A DNA stretch of 18,268 nucleotides from Crenarchaeota archaeon SCGC AAA471-B05 (GTDB taxonomy: Archaea > Thermoproteota > Thermoprotei > Gearchaeales > Gearchaeaceae): contig AQYM01000021.1 of NCBI GenBank assembly GCA_000380705.1, forward strand, positions 4,026-22,293, read 5' to 3'. Below are positions 7,517 to 15,071 of this stretch, one piece after another. The position numbers and the translations under genes are program-made. A model generated the notes under the pieces. That model was given only the letters and a program-made list of their open reading frames with translations, did not search any database and had not been told where the DNA came from. Each line of letters starts with the position of its first letter. Positions within the stretch are counted from its first letter, which is position 1.

Positions 7517-8530
7517 ATGAGCCAAAATGAAAGATTGCTAAAATTCATAGATGCCACATATAGCTTAAAATGGCTTCAAAAAATGTATGGAAGGAAACAA
7601 AAGGACGTTACAAGGACTGTTCCAAAGAAAAAGAAATTACCAATTAAATCCGAATGGCAAAGGAAAGCATTAGAATTTACCAAAAAAGCCTTTGAAGAAT
7701 TAAAGCAACCTGTAACAATAAGGCAAGTTCATTATTATTTGGTAGGTTTGGAATTACCTGATTATAAAAACGATTTAAAACATTACAATAAACTAGTTGA
7801 ATTTATGTTAAAAGCTAGAATAGTTGGAGAAATTGATTGGAGCATGATTACGGAAACAGAAAGCTTAGCATATATTCCTGAAATTTGGGGGGTTTCAAAC
7901 ATTGAAGAAGCAATTCAAAAAGCAATAGAAGCTATTCCTACTATGGGTAAAAATCCATGGGATGAAATTGGTAAGCATATTTACGTATTTACTGAAAAAA
8001 GAGAATTGTTTGGGCAATTAAATAGCATATGTGAAAAATATTATGTTCCTTTGATTAGTTTCAAAGGATATGGAGCAGTATGGACTAGGATAAGTAAATT
8101 GGCTCCAGAAATTAAGGAAAAATTGGATAAAGGACATAAAGTTTACGCTTTAGTAGTAAGTGATCATGATCCTAGCGGATTAGATATTAATAGATTTTAT
8201 ATGGCTTTGTTAAAGGTATTTCATCATTTTGAACTAGATGAAGTAAGAGTAGCTTTAACTGCTAAGCAAATTGTGGATTATAATCTGCCTCCAAATCCAG
8301 CCAAAGAAAAAGACCCAAGATTTAAATGGTATAATAAAATGTTTGGAGATGAAAGCTGGGAAGTGGATGCTTTGGTTACAAAGGATATAAAGGAAATGCA
8401 AAAATTATTGGAAGATGCAATTTTAAGAATATTGGGAAACGATATTGAGAAATTTAAGCAAGTAGTAAACGAGAATGCAAAGTTAGCTGATGAAGTAAGG
8501 AACAAATTAAAAGAGAAGCTAGGCGGATAA
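7517..8530 (+). CDS. Winged-helix plus Toprim protein related to topoisomerase VI A/Spo11 fold
   Basis: The specific function is unknown. Residues 41 to about 112 look like a DNA-binding winged helix: TIRQVHYYLVG (67-77), with tyrosines Y73 and Y74, resembles the segment holding the catalytic Tyr of Spo11 and topoisomerase VI A. A later region fits a Toprim domain: FTEKRELFG with E160, then VVSDHDPSGLDI with D216 and D218, the acidic triad expected to bind magnesium. WEVDALV (281-287) and a helical, Lys-rich tail follow. From memory, the same order (RQxxYxLV, an AR..GxIxW segment, Toprim, then ExDAL) occurs in uncharacterised bacterial and phage proteins. No topoisomerase VI B-like ATPase or other partner lies beside it, so strand passage is unlikely; DNA nicking, cleavage or binding is inferred. 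It is a single-gene unit with its own TATA box. Confidence 0.8.
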   Translation: MSQNERLLKFIDATYSLKWLQKMYGRKQKDVTRTVPKKKKLPIKSEWQRKALEFTKKAFEELKQPVTIRQVHYYLVGLELPDYKNDLKHYNKLVEFMLKARIVGEIDWSMITETESLAYIPEIWGVSNIEEAIQKAIEAIPTMGKNPWDEIGKHIYVFTEKRELFGQLNSICEKYYVPLISFKGYGAVWTRISKLAPEIKEKLDKGHKVYALVVSDHDPSGLDINRFYMALLKVFHHFELDEVRVALTAKQIVDYNLPPNPAKEKDPRFKWYNKMFGDESWEVDALVTKDIKEMQKLLEDAILRILGNDIEKFKQVVNENAKLADEVRNKLKEKLGG

Positions 8531-8617
8531 AATAAATAGAGACAAAAAATGAAATATTAAATACATTGAATTTCTTAAAATAATCTTTTATTTCTTTTAA
8601 TTAAATAAGATATTTTT

Positions 8618-9169
8618 ATGGATGAACATATAAACGAGTTAATTAAAAAACTAGAAAAAATTGAAACTGAGGTTAATAAAGGCAATTTAAAATTAAAAAG
8701 TCTTGGTTTTTGGAAAATAGTTTATGAAGCTAAAGTTAATCCATATATTGCTAAAATTTTAGGTAAAAAGATCGCGGAAATAAATAAAAAAGTATTTGAT
8801 AAAAGATGGAAGTGGAAGTTTAGACCTATTTTGGGAATTATTTTACTATCTTTAATTTCTATAGCTACTATCTTTTTCTATTTTCTAGTATATTATGATA
8901 GATTTTTACTAAGCATTTATCTTCCTATATCTTCCTTTATATTATCAGCTTCACTACACCCAGTGACTCAATATATTACGGGAAGAATATTTGGGATAAA
9001 ATTTTTGTACATATATCCCAGAGGAATATACATCTTCCACAGAAGTTCTAAAGGAAGATCCAGATTTCTCTTTTTTAATGCTTCTTCTACAATCTTAGGA
9101 TTCTTTCTTATAAGAGTAATATCTATCATTTTCTTCTATTTAATTTATTTTCTATTAAACGTTTTATAA
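8618..9169 (+). CDS. Small membrane protein with a degenerate site-2-protease-like motif
   Basis: I do not recognise a named family. The first 65 or so residues are charged and probably helical and cytoplasmic (MDEHINELIKKLEKIETEV...). Hydrophobic segments at about 70-92, 97-113 and 152-181 make three, possibly four, membrane passes. Between them HPVTQYITGRIFGIKF (114-129) resembles the HExxH-containing helix of site-2 metalloproteases, where the motif is typically followed by a GIK-like turn. Here the Glu is Pro and the second His is Gln, so zinc proteolysis is not expected. A conserved-looking YIYPRGIYIF loop follows. The ATG at 8618 follows TCTTTTATTTC at 8584-8594, a plausible TATA box. 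The last 44 bases overlap the end of the CTP synthase gene on the other strand. Confidence 0.7.
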   Translation: MDEHINELIKKLEKIETEVNKGNLKLKSLGFWKIVYEAKVNPYIAKILGKKIAEINKKVFDKRWKWKFRPILGIILLSLISIATIFFYFLVYYDRFLLSIYLPISSFILSASLHPVTQYITGRIFGIKFLYIYPRGIYIFHRSSKGRSRFLFFNASSTILGFFLIRVISIIFFYLIYFLLNVL

Positions 9170-10745
9170 AAGCATAATAAGGCGGTGAAGGGTTTAATAC
9201 CTTAGCTTTAAATTCAGGATGTGCTTGTGTTAAAAAGTAAAACTGCCCTTTTATTTCTGCAATTTCTACTAAATTATCCTTTAAACTATATCCGGAAAAT
9301 ATTAAACCTTTTTCTTGCAATATATCATAAAACTTAGGATTCACTTCGTATCTATGTCTATGTCTTTCCCTAATTATTTCTTTCTTGTATATTTCATAAG
9401 CTAAAGTTCCTTTCATTATTCTTATCTCATAAGCTCCTAATCTCATTGTTCCTCCTTTCATTTCTATATTTTTCTGGTCAGGGAGAAGGTCTATGACTGG
9501 ATATTTCGTATAAGGATCTACTTCTGTACTATTCGCACCATCAAGTTGACATACGTTTCTTGCAAATTCAACTATTGCCAACTGAAAACCAAAACAAATT
9601 CCAAGCATAGGTATCTTATTTTCTCTTATTATTTGAGCTGCCAAAATTTTCCCCTCTGCTCCCCTCTTGCCAAATCCTGGAAGTATAATAGCTCCATCAC
9701 AGGAAAGAATTTCATCTATTATTTTAGTATTTTCTTTTCTTTCGAGTTCTTCTGCATCGATCCAAATTTGGTTTACTTTTGTTCTTAACCAAAATCCAGC
9801 TATTCTTAACGCTTCATTTATACTTACGTAAGAATCCTTAAGCTTTGAATATTTCCCTATCATTGCTACACTTACAAAATATTGAGGATTATCCGCATTA
9901 AGCATCAACTGCTTCCATTCATCCCATTTAGGTTCATTATTTTGCAAATTTAGAAGTTTAATTAATAATTCACCCATCCCCTGTTCCTCAAGGATTAAAG
10001 GTAGTTTGTAAATGTTTTCAACATCGTAAGAATTAAATACAAATTCTTCTCTAATGTTTCCAAATAGGGCAATCTTTTTTCTTGCTTCAGGATTTATGGG
10101 TTTAATACTTCTAGCTACTATTATATCTGGCTGTATACCGATTCTTCTCAATTCATTTATGCTATGTTGTAAGGGTTTTGTTTTTTGTTCCCCAGTAACA
10201 GATAACGTTGGAACTAGTGCAACATGTACAAATATAACGTTTGTAAAGGGTTCTTCCAACCTCATTTGTCTTGCAGCTTCTAGAAAAGGTAAACTTTCTA
10301 TATCACCTACTGTACCTCCTATTTCTACTACGATTATATCTGAATCGCTTGAATATGCTACTTTTCTTATCCTTTTCTTTATTTCGTCAGTTACATGGGG
10401 AATTATTTGGACACATTCTCCGAGAAAGTCACCTCTTCTCTCTTTGGTTATAACTTCTAAATAAATTTGTCCTGTAGTAATGTTATGATCCTTTGTTAAA
10501 TCTTTATTTAAAAATCTTTCATAATGTCCTATATCCATATCTGTTTCAGAGTTATCTTCTGTTACGAAAACTTCACCATGAACGTAAGGATTCATGGTAC
10601 CACTATCAACATTTAAGTAGGGGTCTATCTTTATTGCGTCAACTTTATATCCTCTTACTTGTAACATTTTTCCTATTGAAGCAACGATGACACCTTTTCC
10701 TACTGAAGATAAAACACCACCTGTTACGAAAATATACTTTTTCAT
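9126..10745 (-). CDS. pyrG: CTP synthase (glutamine-hydrolysing)
   Basis: The enzyme aminates UTP to CTP using ATP and glutamine, the last step of de novo CTP synthesis in the cytosol. The synthetase domain (about 1-270) starts MKKYIFVTGG and holds the P-loop-like GVLSSVGKG (10-18), KIDPYLNVDSGTMNP, HGEVFVTEDNSETDMDIGHYERF and EIGGTVGDIES. The class I glutamine amidotransferase domain has LPGFGKRG and the nucleophile C384 in GICFGFQ, with H509 and E511 in QAHPEF. An in-frame ATG at 10760 would add five residues. I prefer 10745 because the family usually has only a few residues before YIFVTGG, and because TATA-like DNA lies at 10762-10785. It diverges from the secreted-protein gene and overlaps the membrane-protein gene at its 3' end. 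The total of 539 aa is typical. Confidence 0.97.
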   Translation of the reverse strand: MKKYIFVTGGVLSSVGKGVIVASIGKMLQVRGYKVDAIKIDPYLNVDSGTMNPYVHGEVFVTEDNSETDMDIGHYERFLNKDLTKDHNITTGQIYLEVITKERRGDFLGECVQIIPHVTDEIKKRIRKVAYSSDSDIIVVEIGGTVGDIESLPFLEAARQMRLEEPFTNVIFVHVALVPTLSVTGEQKTKPLQHSINELRRIGIQPDIIVARSIKPINPEARKKIALFGNIREEFVFNSYDVENIYKLPLILEEQGMGELLIKLLNLQNNEPKWDEWKQLMLNADNPQYFVSVAMIGKYSKLKDSYVSINEALRIAGFWLRTKVNQIWIDAEELERKENTKIIDEILSCDGAIILPGFGKRGAEGKILAAQIIRENKIPMLGICFGFQLAIVEFARNVCQLDGANSTEVDPYTKYPVIDLLPDQKNIEMKGGTMRLGAYEIRIMKGTLAYEIYKKEIIRERHRHRYEVNPKFYDILQEKGLIFSGYSLKDNLVEIAEIKGQFYFLTQAHPEFKAKVLNPSPPYYAFIKRLIENKLNRRK

Positions 10746-10760
10746 CTTAATAATAACCAT

Positions 10761-10790
10761 ATTTTATAAAAGCAAAAATAAAAATTTAGT
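10761..10790. promoter_or_regulatory. Divergent promoter region between pyrG and the secreted-protein gene
   Basis: Two AT boxes lie here: the palindromic TTTTATAAAA (10762-10771) and AAAAATAAAAATT (10774-10786). The second is centred about 26 bases before the plus-strand ATG at 10806 and, read on the minus strand, about 35 before the pyrG ATG at 10745. The first is about 21 from the pyrG start. Both genes must draw their promoters from this short stretch. Confidence 0.5.
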
Positions 10791-10805
10791 TAGAATTATA
10801 AAATT

Positions 10806-11957
10806 ATGAAAAGAATCAAATTGATACAACTAATAATGGTTTTTTCGTTAATCTTAAATTTGCCTGTTTTTTATTCTGAGGAGAACACCAAATTAAGCTT
10901 AGTTTATAATATTGAATCAAGCTCAACTTTTCAAATTAAAATACCTAATTTGCCTCTAACTACTAATTACACTGTAGAGTTTAAAGGAAATAGTACATTT
11001 GAATTTTATAAACATAACCAAACATGCTATGATTTCTCTCTTTATATAGAAGGTAATATTTATACGAAGCCGTTTCCATTTAATCAAGAGATTAAAAATA
11101 AGACATCATCCATTATTTGTTTTCCGCTCTCACAATATATAACTAAGCAGATATCTTTATTGGGTGAAAATTTAAGTTCTTTTATGAACCAAAATCTCAA
11201 ATATAATTTTAAAATTGATAATTTCACCTTCAATGGGCCTATAACGTATAATGATTATCAAGCAGTAGAATATAATATTAAAGGAAATTTTGAAATTATT
11301 TCTTTTTCAAATAGTAATTACATAAAAATTATTGCCTATTTTTCTTCAAAAATTATTAACTCATTTTACTATAATATACCTTTATATTATGAATCTTATA
11401 TAAAAGGCAATTATGAAACCAATTTAAACCAAACATCAACTAGTAATATTATACCGGTTGGAAACAATTTACCTTATGAAATTAAGTATAAAGCTGAGTT
11501 AATTAAGGAAGAAGGATTTAATTTGAAAAGAAAAATGAATATAAATAAGTTGGAATTTAGAACCACCACTAATGTAACTTTCGTTATATTTTCAAATTCT
11601 ACGATAAACAGCATAAAATTGAGCGGTTCACAACTTAATATTACTACCGAATCTCCCAGCCTAATATACGTAATTTATGGAGCAGAGAATCTTTTTATTT
11701 CTCTTGATAATATTAAGGTGGTTACCGATAAAAATGAAACATTATTTATCCCTATATATTTATTTAATTATTCTTCAATCTCTTATTTTTCTTTCAATCA
11801 TTCCAGCATTTGGCTAGGTACAAACGCTGGTTATTACGAATATAAGAGAACTTCGGTACTAAGTTATAGAAGTGTTCTAATTTATGTTTTAATAAGTACA
11901 CTTACAATAATATCTCTTATTCTATTATTTATTATTTTGAAAAATTTTCTCAAATAA
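10806..11957 (+). CDS. Secreted, membrane-anchored glycoprotein of unknown function
   Basis: No family is recognised. An N-terminal signal sequence (K-R-K positive end, hydrophobic residues about 6-22) is followed by roughly 330 residues rich in Asn, Ser, Thr, Tyr and Ile. A single hydrophobic anchor at about 357-379 is followed by a short Lys-containing tail. The outer part carries 13 N-x-S/T sequons, from N54 (NYT) to N331 (NHS), which suggests heavy N-glycosylation as on archaeal cell-surface proteins. Only two cysteines, C74 and C105, lie outside and could form one disulphide. The composition suggests beta-sheet-rich domains. It is transcribed alone, away from pyrG, and ends 49 bases before purA. 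A role at the cell surface (binding, adhesion or processing) is an inference from topology only. Confidence 0.75.
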   Translation: MKRIKLIQLIMVFSLILNLPVFYSEENTKLSLVYNIESSSTFQIKIPNLPLTTNYTVEFKGNSTFEFYKHNQTCYDFSLYIEGNIYTKPFPFNQEIKNKTSSIICFPLSQYITKQISLLGENLSSFMNQNLKYNFKIDNFTFNGPITYNDYQAVEYNIKGNFEIISFSNSNYIKIIAYFSSKIINSFYYNIPLYYESYIKGNYETNLNQTSTSNIIPVGNNLPYEIKYKAELIKEEGFNLKRKMNINKLEFRTTTNVTFVIFSNSTINSIKLSGSQLNITTESPSLIYVIYGAENLFISLDNIKVVTDKNETLFIPIYLFNYSSISYFSFNHSSIWLGTNAGYYEYKRTSVLSYRSVLIYVLISTLTIISLILLFIILKNFLK

Positions 11958-11970
11958 ATCCTTAGCAATA

Positions 11971-11982
11971 AATTAATATTTG
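11971..11982 (+). promoter_or_regulatory. TATA-like box for the purA operon
   Basis: AATTAATATTTG is centred about 30 bases before the purA ATG (12007). This predicts a leader of only a few bases. Confidence 0.45.
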
Positions 11983-12006
11983 TTAAATAATTGAAATTTT
12001 TGGGCA

Positions 12007-13023
12007 ATGTTAACAGTAATAGTAGGAGGAGCCTTTGGCGATGAAGGAAAAGGAAAAATAGTATCTTATATAGCTTTAAAGGATGACGTCGATGTAGCTG
12101 CAAGAGCAGGGGTTGGTACAAATGCTGGTCATACTGTAGTTTATAATGGCAAAACATATCGATTAAGACAGGTTCCTTCAGCTTTTGTTAATGAACGTAC
12201 TAAACTTTATATTGGTGCAGGAGTTTTGGTAGACCCTGAAATTTTCATAAAGGAGGTCAATGAACTGAATTTAAAGAATAGAATTTGGATAGATTACAAT
12301 TGTACAGTAATAGAAGAAATACACAAAATTAGGGATAGATCTGATTCACATTTATCTAAAGTTGTAGGAACCACAGGTTCAGGATGTGGTCCAGCATTGG
12401 AAGATCGTGTAAAAAGAATAGCTAAGACATGTAAAGAAATAGATTTTTTAAAGGATTTTTGTGATGATGTTGCATTAAGGATAAATCATGCGTTAGATAA
12501 AAAACTGAGCGTAATAATAGAAGGTACTCAAGGGACTTTGCTATCATTATATCATGGAACTTATCCTTATGTTACTTCCAAAGATACTTCCGCTTCTTCA
12601 TTATGTGCAGATATAGGTGTTGGGCCAAAAAGAGTTGATGAAGTAATAGTTGTTTTTAAATCTTACTTTACAAGAGTAGGAGGAGGTCCTTTAGAAAACG
12701 AACTTTCTTTTGAAGAAGCAAAAAAATTAAACTTAGTTGAATATGGTACAGTTACAGGAAGACCTAGAAGGGTAGCTCCTTTCAATATAAAGTTAGCTAA
12801 GAGAAGTGTTATGATTAACAGTGCAACTCAAATAGCTATTACAAAGATAGATGCTTTGTATCCTTCTTCAAATAAAATAACTGAATATGAAAAACTACCC
12901 AAAGAAGCTAAAGAATTCATAGAAAATATAGAAGCAGAATTAGGTATTCCGGTAACATTGATAGGGACAGGAAACGAAGTATTTGATATAATAGATTTAA
13001 GAAAAGTAAAACTTCGTAAATGA
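12007..13023 (+). CDS. purA: Adenylosuccinate synthetase
   Basis: The enzyme joins IMP and aspartate with GTP to give adenylosuccinate, the first committed step from IMP to AMP. The sequence shows the GTP-binding GDEGKGK (11-17) with the catalytic Asp at 12, and AGVGTNAGHTV with H42. It also has the IMP-loop GTTGSGCGPA (121-130), EGTQGTLL (172-179), FTRVGGGP (221-228) and TGRPRRV (250-256). At 338 aa it is about 90 residues shorter than bacterial enzymes, as expected for the archaeal form, so this is not a truncation. The ATG at 12007 places only two residues before the first beta-strand, in agreement with a nearly leaderless start. Its TGA stop overlaps the next ATG (ATGA at 13020-13023), so it heads an operon with the glycosyltransferase and a small winged-helix protein. 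Confidence 0.97.
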   Translation: MLTVIVGGAFGDEGKGKIVSYIALKDDVDVAARAGVGTNAGHTVVYNGKTYRLRQVPSAFVNERTKLYIGAGVLVDPEIFIKEVNELNLKNRIWIDYNCTVIEEIHKIRDRSDSHLSKVVGTTGSGCGPALEDRVKRIAKTCKEIDFLKDFCDDVALRINHALDKKLSVIIEGTQGTLLSLYHGTYPYVTSKDTSASSLCADIGVGPKRVDEVIVVFKSYFTRVGGGPLENELSFEEAKKLNLVEYGTVTGRPRRVAPFNIKLAKRSVMINSATQIAITKIDALYPSSNKITEYEKLPKEAKEFIENIEAELGIPVTLIGTGNEVFDIIDLRKVKLRK

Positions 13024-14177
13024 AAATTCTCCATTTAACATGGGAATATCCGCCCCGAATTATTGGAGGTATATCTAGACATATCTTTTATCTGTCTCAG
13101 GAATTAGCCGATTTAGGTAACGAAGTTTATATCATAACTTTAGATTTTCCTAATACTCCTTTAGAGGAACATTTGAATAATGTTCATATCTATCGTGTAA
13201 AAGTAGAATTTCCTTCGTATGATTTTTTAACGTGGGTCTACGCATTTAATCATTTTTTTGAGAAAAAAGTAGCTATGCTAAGCCAATCCTATGATATTAT
13301 TCATATTCATGATTGGCTCGTAGCTCTTGCAGGTATTTCTTTAAAATATTTTTTAAAAAAACCTTTACTGTTAACTTTGCATAGTATAGAAAAAGGAAGG
13401 GTTGGCTCAATTTCTAGTCCAGTTTCTCTAGTAATAGATAGCATAGAATGGTGGGCTACTTATGAAGCAAAGAAAATAATTACAACGACAAATTTCATGA
13501 AACAAGAAATAATAAGTCATTTTAAAGTCCCTGATAACAAAATTGAAATAATTTTTAATGGCATAAAGGTAGAAGATTTTGATATAAACGTAGATAAAAT
13601 TGAAGTAAAAAGAAGATTGGGGTTCTCTGAAAATTGCAAAATAGTTTTATTTATAGGTAGGATAACTGAACAAAAGGGTATTAAATATTTAATAGAAGCT
13701 GCACCTTTAGTTTTAAAAAATAATAACAATGTAAGATTCGTAATTATAGGGGATGGTTGGCAGATTAACGAAATTAAACAAAGAATAAACGACTTAAATT
13801 TAGGCTGGGCTTTTAGACTTACTGGGCATATAGATGATCATAATTTAAAACAAATATTGAAATCTTCAGATGTTTTAGTAGCTCCATCCATATATGAACC
13901 TTTCGGAATAGTAGCTCTTGAAGGTATGGCCGCTGGAATTCCTGTAATAGTTTCTGATATAGGAGGCTTTAGAGAAATAGTTGAAAATAATGTTGATGGT
14001 TTAAGAATAAATCCTTTTAACGTACATGAGCTAGCTTCCGCAATTCTTTCTATAATTAATAACGAGAATTTTGCAACGTATTTAGTAAATAATGCAAAAA
14101 ATAAGGTTTTAAAGTTTAGCTGGAAAGAGGTTGCGAGAAAAACTCTGGAGGTTTATAAATCGGTATTAGAAAATTAA
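13020..14177 (+). CDS. GT4-family glycosyltransferase
   Basis: A GT-B-fold retaining glycosyltransferase that transfers sugar from a nucleotide donor. The N-terminal half starts MKILHLTWEYPPRIIGGISRH, with the glycine-rich acceptor-side loop typical of GT4 and glycogen-synthase-like enzymes; IIHIHDWL lies near 93-100. The donor half has FIGRITEQKGIKYLIEA (211-227), IIGDG (242-246) and the EX7E pair E293 and E301 in YEPFGIVALEGMAAG, followed by SDIGGFREIV. The length of 385 aa suits a GT4 enzyme and is short for a glycogen synthase of the usual archaeal size. Donor and acceptor are not predictable; a surface glycan or storage polysaccharide is possible. The start is fixed by the four-base overlap with purA, and the stop lies three bases before the winged-helix gene. 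Confidence 0.93.
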   Translation: MKILHLTWEYPPRIIGGISRHIFYLSQELADLGNEVYIITLDFPNTPLEEHLNNVHIYRVKVEFPSYDFLTWVYAFNHFFEKKVAMLSQSYDIIHIHDWLVALAGISLKYFLKKPLLLTLHSIEKGRVGSISSPVSLVIDSIEWWATYEAKKIITTTNFMKQEIISHFKVPDNKIEIIFNGIKVEDFDINVDKIEVKRRLGFSENCKIVLFIGRITEQKGIKYLIEAAPLVLKNNNNVRFVIIGDGWQINEIKQRINDLNLGWAFRLTGHIDDHNLKQILKSSDVLVAPSIYEPFGIVALEGMAAGIPVIVSDIGGFREIVENNVDGLRINPFNVHELASAILSIINNENFATYLVNNAKNKVLKFSWKEVARKTLEVYKSVLEN

Positions 14178-14180
14178 ATT

Positions 14181-14420
14181 ATGAGAAGAGAAGAACTGAA
14201 AATAGAAGAAAAGATTTTACTTTACTTAAATTCTTCAAGAGCTTATTCTTCAGATTCTTCAAAGAATAAAAATGAAATAGCAACTTTTTTAAACATTGAT
14301 TTATCATTGCTTGAATCAGAACTTGAAAAATTAAAGAATGAAGGTTATATTGAATATAATGATAACAATATTTACATAACTGATAAAGGAATAATTCGCT
14401 TAATGAGCAGATTTAGCTAA
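14181..14420 (+). CDS. Small winged-helix DNA-binding protein
   Basis: This 79-residue protein consists almost entirely of one winged helix-turn-helix unit. Helix 1 is KIEEKILLYLNSS (7-19). A Ser- and Lys-rich stretch leads into helices KNEIATFLNI and LLESELEKLKNEGYI, and the wing is formed by IEYNDNNIYITDKG. The pattern of LxxLxxxGYI followed by xYxLTxKG is typical of archaeal single-domain regulators. It begins three bases after the glycosyltransferase stop and is the third gene of the purA operon. Its target is unknown; autoregulation or control of this operon is a guess. There is no sensor or metal-binding domain. Confidence 0.8.
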   Translation: MRREELKIEEKILLYLNSSRAYSSDSSKNKNEIATFLNIDLSLLESELEKLKNEGYIEYNDNNIYITDKGIIRLMSRFS

Positions 14421-14429
14421 ATTTTTATC
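14421..14429 (+). promoter_or_regulatory. TATA box for the dUTPase gene
   Basis: ATTTTTATC is centred 26 bases before the ATG at 14451 and begins one base after the winged-helix stop codon. It indicates a separate, leaderless transcript for the dUTPase. Confidence 0.6.
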
Positions 14430-14450
14430 TTGCATTAATAGTTAAAATAT

Positions 14451-14954
14451 ATGGTTATTTCTGTAGATGAGTTAAAAAAATATATAACTTCAGAAATAGG
14501 CATAGAAGAAGATCAAATACAAATTAACGGGATAGATTTAAGGGTAGATAAAATTTATGAAATACTAACTTTCGGGACTCTTTTTAGAGAAGAAGTAAAG
14601 CTTCCTTCTTATAAGGAAATAATTCCAGAGAAAGTTAACGATAAATACGTTTTTTTCTTACAAGAAGGGGTTTATATTCTCGAATTTTTTGAAATAATAG
14701 AAGTTCCTTCTGATGCCATAGGAATATGCTTCCCTAGGTCATCCTTGTTAAGAATGGGTTGTGATATTAGAACTGCTTTATGGGATAGTGGATATAGGGG
14801 GAAATCAAGGGTTCTTTTAGTTGTTCATAAAAGAGTAGCAATAGAAAAGGGTGCAAGAGTAGCACAAATAGTTTTTTTAAGGACAGAATCGAAGGCTGAA
14901 AAGTTATATAAAGGAAAATATCAAAATGAAGGAATAAGTAAAGCTTTACAATAA
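14451..14954 (+). CDS. dut: Archaeal dUTPase (dCTP deaminase/dUTPase superfamily)
   Basis: It hydrolyses dUTP to dUMP, keeping uracil out of DNA and feeding dTMP synthesis. NGIDLRV (26-32) is the superfamily opening, PRSSL (95-99) the phosphate-binding motif, and ALWDSGYRGK (109-118) carries D112 and Y115, matching the dUTPase water-activating Asp and uracil-stacking Tyr. KGARVAQIVFLRTE (133-146) forms the next motif, and the C-terminal YKGKYQNEGIS resembles the flexible closing arm. The catalytic Glu of dCTP deaminase, expected about ten residues after D112, is Leu here. Plain dUTPase activity is therefore favoured over deamination. The 167 aa length fits the archaeal dUTPase group. A TATA box 26 bases upstream separates it from the purA operon. 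Confidence 0.85.
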   Translation: MVISVDELKKYITSEIGIEEDQIQINGIDLRVDKIYEILTFGTLFREEVKLPSYKEIIPEKVNDKYVFFLQEGVYILEFFEIIEVPSDAIGICFPRSSLLRMGCDIRTALWDSGYRGKSRVLLVVHKRVAIEKGARVAQIVFLRTESKAEKLYKGKYQNEGISKALQ

Positions 14955-15071
14955 ATAAATCCTCATACTTTAGGGCTGTAGTAAGTAAGTCAGAATAATT
15001 AACTTGATTTATTACATGAATCTTAATTTTGATATAAAGATATAGTTTTATTTATATTTATTTAAAAAATT

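Noticed and set aside
7517..8530. Assignment as the A subunit of topoisomerase VI or as the JetD nuclease of a Wadjet defence system
   Set aside because: The motif order is related, but the sequence does not match the usual topoisomerase VI A signatures, no B subunit is nearby, and no JetA, JetB or JetC genes flank it.
8618..9169. An active M50 site-2 protease
   Set aside because: The Glu and second His of HExxH are replaced by Pro and Gln, so catalytic zinc binding is not supported.
10054..10464. A 136-codon open frame on the plus strand inside pyrG
   Set aside because: It is antisense to highly conserved CTP synthase sequence, has no promoter or ribosome-binding site, and its Ser/Ile/Leu-rich composition is what antisense of a Lys/Glu-rich gene yields.
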